A stretch of DNA of 64,000 nt from Mytilus edulis (taxonomy: Eukaryota > Mollusca > Bivalvia > Mytilida > Mytilidae). Every line of letters starts with the position of its first letter. Within the stretch, counting starts at the first letter, position 1. Under the pieces are notes generated by a model. That model worked only from the letters and a program-made list of their open reading frames with translations. It was not told the DNA's origin and searched no databases. The DNA is taken from the NCBI RefSeq assembly GCF_963676685.1, contig NC_092356.1, forward strand, positions 48,385,601-48,449,600, written 5' to 3'. The position numbers and the translations under genes were made by a program. This document shows positions 22,351 through 35,500 of this stretch, piece after piece.

Positions 22351-22868
22351 GTGGCCCGGTAGTATATCCTGACCCATAGGGATATTGATAGCCTTTTTTA
22401 GAATTTTCACCGTTTTCCAAAATTCTAGATACTCTGATCTTTACAAATGACTGTATCTAAAAAAAAAATTATCGATATTTCATAAAGTATACTTTGATAA
22501 AGGGCGATGAAAACATTGCTATTTTATTGAACTCCTCAATTTCTTCTCGTAATGAATGAGCCGTTTTACACGCATTATCTCTATACCTTTCGTTAAAAAC
22601 ATCTCATCTTCTTCCTTGCAAGGATTTCATTGACTACTTTGAATGTTTTAATATCCCATATATTCTTGGCGGCATTTATGTCCTATACTTGCGCCTATTA
22701 TTTGTACAAAGTGACTGGAATTAAAATAATTGTTCTTCAACACTGTGGCTACTAAAGATTTAATTGTTTCACTTTTATGTAATTGTATCGGATAATCACC
22801 TTTTACTTGGTATACATACTGGTGCAGTCAAATGAGATTAAAAAGAAATACCGCTCAAACATTATAAG
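22351..22868. other. Unassigned DNA left of the Crypton element
   Basis: No frame, repeat or RNA gene that I can support. Confidence 0.4.
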
Positions 22869-22998
22869 TTATCATGCTTTAACCCAACTAACATGGTTAT
22901 TTAGAAAAATTGTTGAATGATGAGGGCGAAAGACCGAACCGTTCAACAATTTTCGACTCCGTCTAAATAATCATGCTAGTTGGGTCAAAGCATGATAA
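22869..22998. repeat. 130-bp imperfect inverted repeat upstream of the Crypton ORF
   Basis: TTATCATGCTTTAACCCAAC pairs with GTTGGGTCAAAGCATGATAA. The arms continue through an ATGGTTATTTAG / CTAAATAATCAT pairing to a central TTGTTGAA / TTCAACAA stem. It lies 200 bp before the recombinase start codon and may be part of the element's 5' region. Confidence 0.75.
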
Positions 22999-23197
22999 AA
23001 TTTTTGTGCGGTTATGCTAACCGTATTAGGTATATAATTAATGAAACGTTTAATACACAAGTGTCCTAGATTTCACTACTCAATATTAACATGTGAACTC
23101 CGCCCACTGACCTCACTCTTAATGTGTATCTTGTAACCTGATGATCTATTGATTTTCCATGTAGTGCATAGTTCATGTGTTTTTTTGCCAACTAAAG

Positions 23198-24870
23198 ATG
23201 GAGTCTGGTAAAAGACGATTTGTTGATACTAGTGATGAAGAAATTGAACAAAAACGTTTTAAAATGAGTGCTGACAAAACAATAAAGCAGAATATAGCAG
23301 CAGCCACTATTTTCAGGGAGTATTTAAAAGTAAAGAAAATGGATCCTGGATTTGAACAGTATGAGTGTTGGGTCATTTTTATATAGATGTGCGTAAAGCT
23401 GATGGAAATCGTTATAAAACAAATTCACTGCAATGCTTGAGATACTCATTGAATAGATATTTAAAGGCTCCACCGTACAATAAAAAAATTGACATTGTGA
23501 ATGATGAAAGTTTTAGCGCTTCCAGAGAAAATTTTAAAGCGGCAATGGCAGAACTTAAACGCATGGGATTAGGAGACGTCGAGCATTGTCCGTCTATTGA
23601 CGAAGCTGACAGAAGAAAAATGTATGCCTCAATATATTTATCACCAAATACTCCATTTGAACTTCAAAATAAAGTTCAGTTTGATATTCGCCTGTATTTT
23701 TGTCGACGGGGAATGGAAAATATGCCACAAATGACAAAATCCACGTTTTCTGTAAAAAAAAATTAAATATCCGAAGACGGGCTTAAATATGTTGTTAAAA
23801 CTTTAGATGAGTTGACAAAAAACCATCGCAGCAGTGACAAAGAAAAAACTTTAGGGATAATGCCAGAAAATTCCGGATCTGAATATTGCCCCGTGTCCTA
23901 CTTTGAAAAGTATGTAAATAAATTAAATCCAGAGTGTGACAAACTATGGCAGAGACCAAAAGATCAGTTTTGGGAAGAGGACCCTTCATGGTATAATAAC
24001 ATTCCTGTGGGCGAAAAAACGCTTGGCAATTTCATGTCATACCTTAGCAAGAAGTGCAACTTGTCTAAAATTTACACTAACCATTGAATCCGTGATACCG
24101 GGGCTACTGTTCTAGCTAAAAACTCATATTGCAATGCACAGATCATGGCCGTAACTGGACATAAGTCAGTAGCATCCCTTTCTTTGTATCAGCGGGTTGA
24201 TAATGATGATAAATGAGGGACGAAAGATACCAAAGGGACAGTCAAACTCATAAATCTAAAACAAACTGACAACGCCATGGCTAAAAATGAAAAAGACAAA
24301 CAGAAAAACAATAGTACACACGACACAACATAGAAAACTAAAGAATAAACAACACGAACCCCACCAAAAACTAGGGGTGATCTCAGGTGCTCCGGAAGGG
24401 TAAGCAGATCCTGCTCCACATGTGGCACCCGTCGTGTTGCTTATGTGATTACAAATCCGGTAAATAATCTAATTCGGTAGGTCATGTTCATGAAAGGGAA
24501 GGGGATTGTAGTTACGATGTAAGGAACATATCCGATATCATTTGTGAAACGGTTTATGATAAGATACGTATGGGACAGACTTAACAGAAAGCCTCACTGA
24601 ACCTTCTAAAGCATTAGCTTTAACTGCTGGTGAAACATCATCAAATATTCGTGCTTTACCAAGCTTAAGTTGTACAGTGCCTCCTAAAACTTTAGCAATT
24701 GGTCCTTCTTCTACATTTCTTCCTCTACCGAATATTACACAAGCCAGCACCACACTTATGAGCACAGAACGTAGTTCCGTTACTTATAACGTTGGACAAA
24801 AGACTCTGTATACATCTGCTAAGGAACACAAAGCGCCGCCGTTGCCATTTAGTGGACCTTTGCCATGCTT
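23198..24870 (+). pseudogene. Crypton tyrosine recombinase, broken
   Basis: The ATG at 23,198 opens a Lys-rich N-terminus. The frame then shifts near 23,365 and continues through a ZMYM/QRICH1-like (DUF3504) region, a family derived from Crypton recombinases. Catalytic landmarks: Arg in FCRRGMEN (about 23,697-23,720), Lys in ELTKNH, the His-x-x-Arg pair in YTNH-stop-IRDTG (24,075-24,100), GHKS (about 24,160) and the presumed nucleophile Tyr in SLSLYQR (about 24,180-24,200). Breaks: a frameshift at about 23,365, TAA after an A-run at 23,764, TGA inside the H-x-x-R motif, and an insertion at 24,213-24,555, after which the C-terminal part resumes (RMGQTLTESLTEPSKALALT). All core residues except the stop-replaced position are intact, so inactivation looks fairly recent. 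Confidence 0.8.
24213..24555 (-). mobile_element. RT family 1 tail inserted in the Crypton ORF, 7-bp TSD
   Basis: ATGATAA flanks it at 24,206-24,212 and 24,556-24,562. The insert reads on the minus strand as the last codons of an RT (VSQMISDMF... then stop) followed by the 3' UTR with ACGGGTGCCACATGTGGAGC and TCCGGAGCACCTGAGATCAC, ending CGTCCCTCAT. Removing it with one TSD restores the Crypton frame (DNDD then KIRMG). It is thus a clean 5'-truncated retrocopy younger than the Crypton. A 79-residue frame on it is UTR. Confidence 0.88.
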
Positions 24871-25290
24871 ACAACTGCATAACCGCACAATATTGTTTAT
24901 AAAAAAGAATGACTTCATTTTTAGAAGAAGAACAGATCTGATAGTTTATGAACATATTTTTATTTACCGTTTGGTTTAATGTCCACAAGCGGACAGGATA
25001 ACAGGTCAACTGGCCTTATGTAGGGCAATACACGAAGATTATCACAAGACAGCGTGTACCTTACTTTGTTCTTTTTTAGCACACATGATTTCAGGTCAAT
25101 AGTTTAAGCACATTGGTTAAAGGTCAACATATTACAACGCGATTTCTGATTGGCTACAGGCACATGTTTTGTAAAAAGGTTTCTTCTATTGGGACAATTT
25201 GATTGGGTTGTGTACGGCGAACATGGTTATTTAGCAGATGGCAAGGCAACCAGTAGAATTCAAGTTTACAACTGCATAACCGCACAATAA

Positions 25291-26333
25291 ATTTTAGTTC
25301 AGAAGAAACCAAATATTCATTCAAATTCATTAATCAAAAAATATAGACAACGCAACGGCAAAAAAAAAAAAGAAGAAGAAAAAGACAAACAGGCAAACAC
25401 CAGGACGTAAAATGGGTAAACATCATCATTAACGGGGTAAGTCATCAATTTAGTTGATCTGACTTAATTTTAGTATTGAGAATGAAGTTGTTAATTGTTG
25501 CCGTTAATAGTTTTCACTTCTCTCTTTTTTTTTTTTGAATTACAACGAAATTACAAAAATGAATAAAAACATGATCGATGAACAATAACTCCTATGATGC
25601 TGCAATTACAATTTCGCCCTTTATGCTGTTAAACGTAAAGGAAATATTTATTTATTTTTTTACCTTCAATTGCAAAATATCTTACAAGGATTCGATTGAA
25701 CATTTAATCGGCATATTCAAGATCTTGTCAAAGCGGTTTCTTGCAATAGTTTTAGTTCAGTTTTCATGGCAAATGGGATTCAAGTTTTTATGTATTCATT
25801 TTGTTTTATTGATGAAGGCAAAGAACACCAAATATTTCAAAACAGAACGAAATCCGATTGTAAAGTGATATTTGTGTTGCTTACCATGTCATTCTTTTAT
25901 TTATGTAAAACCCCAAGGACATTGCTTCCATTTCAGAAGTATTCACCCTTTTGTCGTATTTGGACAGTAAAAATATCTTCTAAATTTATTTGTACAATAC
26001 ATTTATTATTTCATAATACATTACGCTTTGATGTTTAAATGAATGTCCAATAATAAGATTAATTAAAAGGTAAATACTTTAAACTATTACTTTTTGGTCA
26101 ATACAAAAATGGGACAGGCATATCATAATAAACATGATTACTAAGTTTTAACTTAAATTGACCATGACTTCACAAGGAATACCTTAAATTGAAACTTTAC
26201 CACGAATATATATAAAAAAAAAATGTATCGTATACGTGGTGACCAGACACATCATTATGTCCTACATGCCAAATATTCTCCGGTATTATGATTACTTTTG
26301 CTTCAATTTAGCTGTAGTGTTACTGTTTTGTAA
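25291..26333. other. Downstream of P450; possible 3' UTR and retroelement scrap
   Basis: 25,340-25,430 holds an A-rich stretch with AAAGACAAACAGGCAAACAC, like the RT family 1 tail. On the minus strand, AATAAA words at about 25,984 and 26,001 lie about 330 bp beyond the P450 stop and could be its polyadenylation signals (inference). The plus-strand frames of 90-96 residues here have no recognisable domain. Confidence 0.4.
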
Positions 26334-26544
26334 TCACTGTCGCATAACGAATTTGATCTTATAGGGCTTCGGTTGCATCACCAGACCGGGATTCAGGTCA
26401 TCTAACCCAAACTCAGCAATAATTTCATTATCTGGTTTTTCGATTGAAGCCGTTTGCAACAAAGTTGCAAGAAAGAGGAACATTCTTGATCTGGCAAATA
26501 CCTCACCAATACAGGATCTTTTTCCCACACCAAACGGCATCAAA
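26334..26544 (-). CDS. P450 exon 6 (haem-binding loop and C-terminus)
   Basis: Acceptor TGTTTTGTAG. Begins with the third base of Ser430, then LMPFGVGKRSCIGEVFARSR with the haem-ligand Cys441. Ends FVMRQ-TGA at 26,334. Confidence 0.95.
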
Positions 26545-29500
26545 CTACAAAACATAAACAATTGTCTACAGATTTTCTAACCAAGATTGAATATAACAGA
26601 AGGAACGAATTCGTTACTTTTAATGCGTGTCTCTGTAAGGAATGTTCGTGCATGTGTTTGTGCTGTATTTCTGTCACGTAGTGGTGTCATTTTAGTAATA
26701 ATTGTTTTACATTGTCAAAAAGCGGGAGATTTGGCTAGTCATTAAATAACGTTCAAAACACTATTTTTCTTAAAATGTCCTGTACCAAATTAGGAATATG
26801 GCAGATGTTATCAAATATGTCGTGTATATGTATGTTGGCGTTTGTTTTTGTTTCACTTCAGTATTCCTATTGTTCCTTTGTTTCCTTTTATAGTTTTCCC
26901 TATGTTTTAGTTTGTAACCCGGATGTGTTTTCTCTCAATTGATTTATGACTTTTGAACACCGGTATACTACTGTTGCCTTATTTAACATTCAAAGAATAG
27001 TTTGGTAAGAAATGTTTCATGTCTGTAATTATTTAAAATTGCAAAGAATTGTTTAAAAAATGCAAAACATTTTCTTCAAACTTCTCGTAAAATTCTTGCA
27101 GCGATTCAATCTTACCATTAGAATGAATTACGTATAATAGATTGCACTCTATCTAAAACTAATTCAATATTATCGTTAAAAAGCTGTTTTGTATATCAGA
27201 CGAATACCAATGTATATATTTTACTTTATGTGAACGGTTGTATTTTGCACTTTAACCACGTTTAAAAAAACAAGTTTTATCCGCCATTGTCTACATAAGT
27301 AATGCCTATAATAAGTCTGGAATATGACAGTTGGTTTTTTATTCATTTGATGTGTTTGAGCATTGTATGTAGGACTTTCCATTTGGAGTGTTTCCTGGAG
27401 TTTGGTATTTTAAGTTTTTATTGTTTGCATTTAGAACGGTGATATTCTCATTTCTTTCAAATAGAATTGTTGATATCAATAAAAAAAAACTAAGTTATTG
27501 AGGAAAATCGTTATTAAATATTAAAAAAGTATATTTGTGCCGCTTTTGACGTATATTCTTTACAGTAGCAGACATGTTTTTGTACATTCTTGATTGATTG
27601 TCTGTCTGGCAGTTTAAATGCTTCACATTTGTCAGATTGTCGGTATTGGGATATGGTGCTATGAGTTTAAAAAACATGCAAACTTAATTCAAATATTTCC
27701 CAAATTAAGTATACTTTGCCTTTCGTTGTAATCTTAATATACATCTTTTATGAGCTGTCAAAATAATAATTATTATTCTATACATGATAAAGCAAAGTTT
27801 AGTTGGAAAAAACGTTACTCAGTTGTAAACCATTTGTCTTTTTGAATAATAAAATATGATAACACTAAAATTTATTTTTACAAAATACTGATGATGAATT
27901 CATGGTCACCCAGTTGCGAATATCAGTAACAGACGATGTTCAACAGAGCATCAGGACTCATTGTACATTGTGTCACTCTTCATATGTTCAATTTGCTTGT
28001 TCGTTGATTTTTACGGTATTTCAATACTTCTGTTTTTATTTCGCAAACACGTCTATTAACATATTTGATTTTAAAAGATCTTGAAATAATGTGTACGTTT
28101 GATTACAAACTTTACCTTTTCCGGAGTGGGTCTGTTGCTGGAACCAAGTTACCAGATTTGGCTAGAAATCGATCAGGAATAAACGTATATGGATGTTCAA
28201 AATCTTTTTCATTACGATGGGCAGTCCAAAGGTTTGGGATTATCTAATTATAGATATAAAACAACAAAATTTATGGATGAACACTCTGCAAACTGAAAAA
28301 ATGTCTATTAAATAGTTTTCAAATTTGTTTTCATACAATATATCTTTATTTTGATTACAGGTGTCGTACCTATACAATGACTTGTTGTTCATCCTATATA
28401 ATCAGGTTATACAGGTTATACAGACGTTTGGGTTTTGTTTGGAATATGATCACCGAACTTATGAGTCGATTATAAGCAAGAGTACATTTTAACATATGTT
28501 TTTATCTGCATGGTGTACATAAATGCCCCATAATTTTTAAATGCAAATAACATTTTATAAAAATTTGTACGTTTAAATGTTAAAAACCGAAAATGTCAAC
28601 ACAATCGTAAAACTTTCTGTGGTAAATTTTGGCTGATGCAGTTGTTTCAAAATAAAAACGTTTGGTTTGTCAACGCAGAGTTTAAGAGAAGCATTTTATG
28701 AATAAATTCAGTACATATACTTTGAATAATAGTGCATTAGAAGTGGCATCGACCAAATTATAAATAGTGATAAATTATCTTCTAAAATCTTTTTCAGACT
28801 TCTTATGTTGTATGAGAGATAAGACAACCTCCTTAGTTAGACGTAAATAGGTAGAGCCCAATTTCCTTAATTTTATTATGGACTGTGACCTTTTTTAAAA
28901 TTAGTTTTATCGTTGCTATAATCTTAGTATCACTGCTTCACAATGTGTCATTTCAGGTTAAAACAACATTTTGTCACATTTCTAAATATCAAACCAAATT
29001 TTAAGTATCCAAAATATTAATAATGGACATTCTTTACCAAAACCAAAACCAAAACCATAATGTCATCATTTTGCAGTTAAGTTATGTATGGTCTAGTTCA
29101 TGTTTAAATTCAATAACAACATGTTTATTGTGCAAGCTTCTATGACAAAGAGCAATGAATAGCGTTGAATAACATCTTGATTTTATGGATGTATTTATTT
29201 TTTATTAATCTTTTAAATATATATAATGGAGATTCTTAAGCATTCAAATCCTATTTTGTTTTACTTGAGTTTTTAACACCGTTAGTATATCAAATTAAAG
29301 GGAAATAACTCTTTACAATTTTGCTTACAGTTGTTCCTTTTTGTATATTGTAACCATTTATTTCACAATCATCTGCAGTAAAATGAAATACTGATAATGG
29401 AACGTGTGATATATATCGCAAGGTTTCCAATAGAACAGACTCGATTAACGGACAATTTTCTCTGTCACGGAGAGTTGGTTTTCTGTCAGATCCTATGACA

Positions 29501-32500
29501 TTGTCAATTTCTGTCTGTAGTAACTTTTGAAGTTCCGGTCGTGTTGCAAGGATGTGAACAAGTGAAAGAAGTGTGCCTCTTGTTGTATTATACCCTACAA
29601 AGAATAAGTGTATATCAATCTAGAATATGCTTTTTTTTTTTTTTAAATAAAACGAGTTATTTGAGATATATGGTTAAAATAAAACACTTGTCATTCGCTT
29701 GGATCCATTTCCGGTGTCAATTTTGACCCAGGATATACAAATGTTTTCGTTCAGATTCACGAACGGCATCTAGCACACCTTTAGGTCCGACGAGTGCAAC
29801 ACATGGATAATTTTATTTACACTAATGATACCAAATTTTATTTAGATAAGTAATGTATTGTCAGAGAAAATTATCAGAATTTTGATTTCAAGTGGAGTTC
29901 AGTTTGAACATATGTATGAGACACCATTGTCGTTATTGACACCATCTAACCAAAACAAATATTGAAAAGGATCACCAAAACATCATACTACAAAAATCAA
30001 AAAGGTTTCCTCATAAGTGCTTGGGAAAAGTCACTTCAATTTTGGGTACGGCTTTTGTTCTGTAAGAACAAAAAAGTAGATTTGAAACTCGAGAGAAATC
30101 AAATCAAACAAAATAGCATGAATTCCTGTCCATTTTTGTTCCGATTAAACATGCTTTATCAGATATGATGATGAAAATAGTATTTTCAATAATTTTCACT
30201 TGTCTTGTGCATGATTTGCCATCCGATTTACACTATGCAAATCCTACATAAACATTTACTTTAGAAAGTTTCAAAACCACTGTTACAAACCCTCATTCAA
30301 AACAATACAAACTTACAGCTATCATTTCGGATATTGCAAGTCACAGACTTTTCAAACCAGTTCGCATTGAAAAAGAGGAAAAGAGGAAAGATCTTTTCTT
30401 AAACTTACCTTTGACAACAAAGGTATCCATGGCATCAACTAAGGCAATATCCTTCATCATAAATTAGTTCATTCGAAAATACCTCCTTGTTTTTAAAATC
30501 AGTCTGTACCAATAATTTCTTATACCTATACCAAACCAGTTGCAACTAAAATTTTCAATTACAAACACGTTTTGCTGGATCTTATTTTGACGACTTTAAG
30601 TCTAAACCTTCTGATTGCACCTGTGCTAGTTCCTAATTTACATATAATCCTGCTGGCCACGTTATTACCCAAGACCTCAACATTGTTGATAACACTTCCC
30701 TGCGAAATTTGTTATCTAAAAGTCCGAAATCTTCAGCCTAAATCCATCAATTGGAATTACAACTTCTAATTACTGATGGATTCAGTCGCGGATTATGACA
30801 GGCCATAGGCTAATCGCGAGAAAGAGGACGAAGATACTCTTTCCGAATGGATTAAGGCTGTGAGGTCGTTGATACAAATCCGAATAAAGAAACTGAATGA
30901 GTGTATCAATACCCACGCTACGTCAATTTTAACAGACCCAAATGTTTCCAAACACTTATCCTACCTCCATGACAATTACCCCGCAGATAAAGCCTCAAAC
31001 AACATCGTTTTTGTGTGTAAATATCATTACATAAACTGCTTGAGAAATGAATTAGGGATGAATCCTACTTTGTAAATAATCACTCAGATTCAAATAAAAC
31101 ATTCTCTGAAACTGACATTATCTGATGCTTGATTTCATGATTGACAACATATTTATTACGTTTGGAAGACGTGTTTTCAACAGACTGTCGGAATTCCAAT
31201 GGGACCCAATTGTTCCCCTCTTCTTGCCGACTTGTTTCTTTATTATTATGAGGTTGACTTCATATGGAACTTCTTAGGAAGAAAGATAAGTAGTGAGCAA
31301 TATCCTTTAACTTTGCGTTCTGCTATATAGATGATGTTCTCTCACTAAATAATACGAAATTTGGTGACTATGTTAAAGAAATCTATCCCATCGAACTGGA
31401 GATTAAGGATACTACATATACAGTTAAGTCTGCCTCATATCGTGACTAACATCTAACAATTGACAATGAGGGTCGGTTGAAAACAAAACTTTATGACAAA
31501 AGAGATGATTTCAGCTTCCCAATTGTGAACTTTCTGTTTCTATGAAGCAACATTTCAGCAGCGCTTGCATACGGATTTTATATCTTCCAATTGATGCGAT
31601 ATTCCCGCGCTTGTATTTCCTATCATGATTTCCTTGACCGTTACGGAATAACCTCACAGATGATATGGATATTTTGCTTATGTCGTTACTACAATACCCT
31701 CTCCTTTTCATGAATGTGACCTACCGAATTAGACTATTTATCGGATTTGTAATAACATAAGCTACACGACAGGTGCCACATGTGGAGCAGGATCTGCTTA
31801 CCCTTCCGGAGCACCTGAGATCACCCTCAGTTTTTGGTGGGGTTCGTGTTGCTTAGTCTTTAGTTTTCTATGTTGTGTCTTCTGTACTATTATTTGTCTG
31901 TTTGTCTTTTTATTTTTAGCCATGGCGTTACATCTTAGAGTTTCACTGTCCCTCTTGTATCTTTTTTTCCTCTGTGAATAGTTATCAAAGGTACGAAGCT
32001 TATACCTTAATACTTGTTTCGTTTACTTAAGACTTATCAGTGACTCAGATCAAAACAGTTATAAAGCTGAACAATTACAAAGTTGGAAAGCATTGAGGGC
32101 CATATTTTCCATTTGTAGTGTTAGTGAAGTAAATATAAAAACTAAACGCTATAAATGCCAGGCGTCTGACGAAATTTTTAAATAGACAAATCAGAATCAA
32201 CACGGGCTTCTTGTGGTCATGCAAATGTCTATCATTCATTTAAATTAAAATTTATCTCTTGCATTTTCATATGAGTTGACGATAAGAAGTGTAAATTGAC
32301 GTTGTTCGGAAGGCATAAATATGTCAAAAAAGGCAATGAGAATTAAATTATCTAATAATTATCATAAAACTAAACAATAATAATCACATTTTATGTATGT
32401 TTTATTAGAATTCGTAATTTGTATTTGCTGACAGCAATCTTAATGCAATTCAGTGTCATATTCTATTCCCGAATAAAAAGAACAGATATAATTGTACTTG

Positions 32501-35500
32501 CTATCTGTGACAATGTTAAAATAATGCACTGAGAGAAAACCGAAATTGGTAATATAACTCTTAGTGTCATGGTTGAAGGATAGAAATTTTATTATAAGAA
32601 TTGAATGCTTCTTTTTATAGTTGTTATAGGGTTGATAAATCGTTGATCGTGCACATATTTCATATATGAAGTGCTTCTGAAGATACAAAGGTATTTCTGT
32701 CAATGCTTTTATATCCTAATAAAATCATAAAAAGAAGCATTCAATTCTTAAATAGATATGACTATATGAATAATCAATGAAGTTGTTAATTTGCCTGATA
32801 TAGACAAGTAAAATGATTTCAGTTGGAAAGCAAGTCCTTTGAAACGTCCGTTGTCGTCAAGTTCTACCAGCAGCAATAGCAAGGGGAATTAATTAGGTGG
32901 CGCTACAGTCGTCCGTAACGTAAAAAAAAAACAATCGGTTAAGGGATTGAAGTTTAAAGTATTTTTTCAACTTGTCCTGCTATTATTGAGGCCCCTCATG
33001 GGGGGGTCCTAGTAATCACATAATCACCATTTTTTTGCCAATATAATCACATAATCATTAAATATTTGCTTATCTTTAGTAATCAAATAATCATAAACTA
33101 AAAATACAGTCCTAGGTAATCAAATAATCATGAAATATTTGGCTTAATAATCAAATAATCATTAAAAAAACGGCCAAGTAATCACATAATCAAAAACCCC
33201 ATGAGGGCCCTCATTATTACAATTGAATTTTAAAATGTGAAGGTTTTTCTACCAATTTGTAAAATTCATGCCTGTGTTTTCCCTAATCTACAGATGGCTT
33301 GTTTTGGTGGGAAAATATAATTCAATAAATACCTGCTGATACTACATTCAACATAGTTGCTTTTACATTCACTACTTTCAGTCGTGGCCTTCCTTCTTTA
33401 TCTGTCTTTGTAACTTCCTCTATCATGTTCTGATACACCCCCTTATGTTCTGGATTTTCTTTCTAAAGGTAAAACGTTCTTAGCATAAATATTACTTCAT
33501 TTTTATAAGATGAAGGTATATGTTTGATCAACTTCTATTATTTTTTTTTTGTTGTGACACTAATATATACGAATAACTTCTATGCAAATGCTTGTGTCAA
33601 ATTCGTATGTTTACAAACCTGACAACGGATAGTTTTCTTGCTTATTTGTACATGCGTTGTGAGAACTGAACGCAATGTTATACAGTGCTATAATCACCAC
33701 AGAGTCGTCTGTGTCGATGTTAAGTGAGCTATCAATCCAAGAAGGTACCAAAATCTCAGAAAGAAAACAATTGGTAGCGATTATTCAAATGATAAATGAT
33801 TTGTAGTTTTTCATTTTCCATGAATCGTGTTATTGTCCTTAATCGAATGTGAATTTATAAGAGTTTAATAGTTTTGTTTATTTTTTGTTCCTTTTATATT
33901 TGTAAAACAAAGGGTACTTGTGTATTAATTTGATCAAAAGACATTAAATGCACAGACAAAACCAATATTTTGTTAAGCTTTCACCTGTTGCAATGCAATG
34001 ATGTATAGATTATGGAAAAGCTTAAATAACTATAAAGAAAAAAGTAAGATCACAAAAATACTGAACTCCGCGGAAAACTCAAAACGGAAAACTCCTAATC
34101 TAATGGAAAAATCAACACATCAAACGAATTGATAACAACTGTCTTTTCCTGATATGGTTCAGGCATTTTCTTATGAAGAAAATGATATATTGACCCTGGT
34201 TTTATAGCTAGCCAAACCTCTCACTTGTATGACAGTTGCACCAAATTTGATTTTATATTTAATATATTTACCGCTATCTTTGCAAGTAAATTCATCATCT
34301 CGTTCTTCTGCTCTTCGAATTCTTTTAACATTTTTGAATGCTTCAACGGAAAAAATCGAAGGAATGGAAACAATCCAAACAATAAATCCATGCCTAAATT
34401 ACTGAGCATATTGAAATTGTAGTCCACCTCTCGTAGGATTTTCTTCAGTTTACTGCCTCTTCCAAAACTACAACCTACGATCTATAAAAATATGCATATA
34501 TATATATATATATATATATATGTAATGGTTTGACATTGATGGTATTTCTCAACAAAATATTTCATATTCATAACATCCATTCATAACATCCCAATTTGTA
34601 TCTCGGTACACACGTGCATTTTGTGAGGGGTGAAGTGGTACATATAGAGCTACATATATTGTTAAAGCAGCGGGCCCGTATCAGGTATTCGATGTATGCT
34701 CTATTGTTTTACCTAATGCTGTCTTTGTATAGACATTTAATTCAATTATTGAGGCATTGTAATCTGCTTTAACCAAACGCCGTCGACAAGTGAGGTTTTT
34801 TTTTAATTTGACAGTTGATTGCATGTCACGAGTTTGTATAACTATGCTGTATGGGTTCTACTTATCGTTGAAGGCGGTATGATATGATGACCTATAGTTG
34901 TTAATGTCGGTGTCATTTTTGGTCTTTTGTTTAGAGTTTTCTCTTTGGCAATAATACCACATCGTCTTTATTTTTAATAAGATTTTTACAGTGTTGTTAA
35001 CTAATTTTTGAAAATTAATTCAAATTTATACAACTGTTTAACATCTCTAATTAAGGGAGTTGGTTTTGCAGTTTCAAAATAATTAACTTTTCAAAACACT
35101 AGCATATGTTGATAGGGGATTAATAAAGGAATCATAAAAGCAAATTAAGAAAAATATATAGGTCACCGTGCTTGTTTTCGAGATGTTAGCCATTGTAATT
35201 TTGGCGAGAAAATGTTCTCTCTTGACTTTTCATAGCTTTATTATTGACAAGTTAAAGTCCTCAAAAACTATTAAAAAATGATTAAAATTTTATAAGACTT
35301 TAACAGACAGCTTATCATTATACATGTAAAAGATTTATAAAAAGTAAAATTTGGGTCACCTAGCAAATTTTTTAAGGTGGCTCGTGGGTACAAAAATTTT
35401 AGTAAAAAATTGAACCTTTATTTATTCATTACAAATTTTATTTATTACACTATTATTTATTACTTTATGATATGGTATAAAAATCAACCCAAAAAGTCGA

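Larger units (their letters stand above)
22869..25290 (+). mobile_element. Crypton-type DNA transposon relic
   Basis: The element is a tyrosine-recombinase ORF (23,198-24,870) with a retroelement tail inserted in it. Limits are approximate. GCATAACCGCACAA occurs at 24,877 and 25,274, and its inverse TTGTGCGGTTATGC at 23,004. The two right-hand copies sit in a 24-bp direct repeat 397 bp apart. ACATGGTTATTTAG also occurs at both flanks (about 22,891 and 25,222). Cryptons lack TIRs and encode only a recombinase, which fits. Confidence 0.65.

Noticed and set aside
24189..24428. 79-codon frame and its near-twin at 36,537-36,803 as a conserved small protein
   Set aside because: Both are the 3' UTR of RT family 1 read in one frame. 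Identity reflects the repeat.
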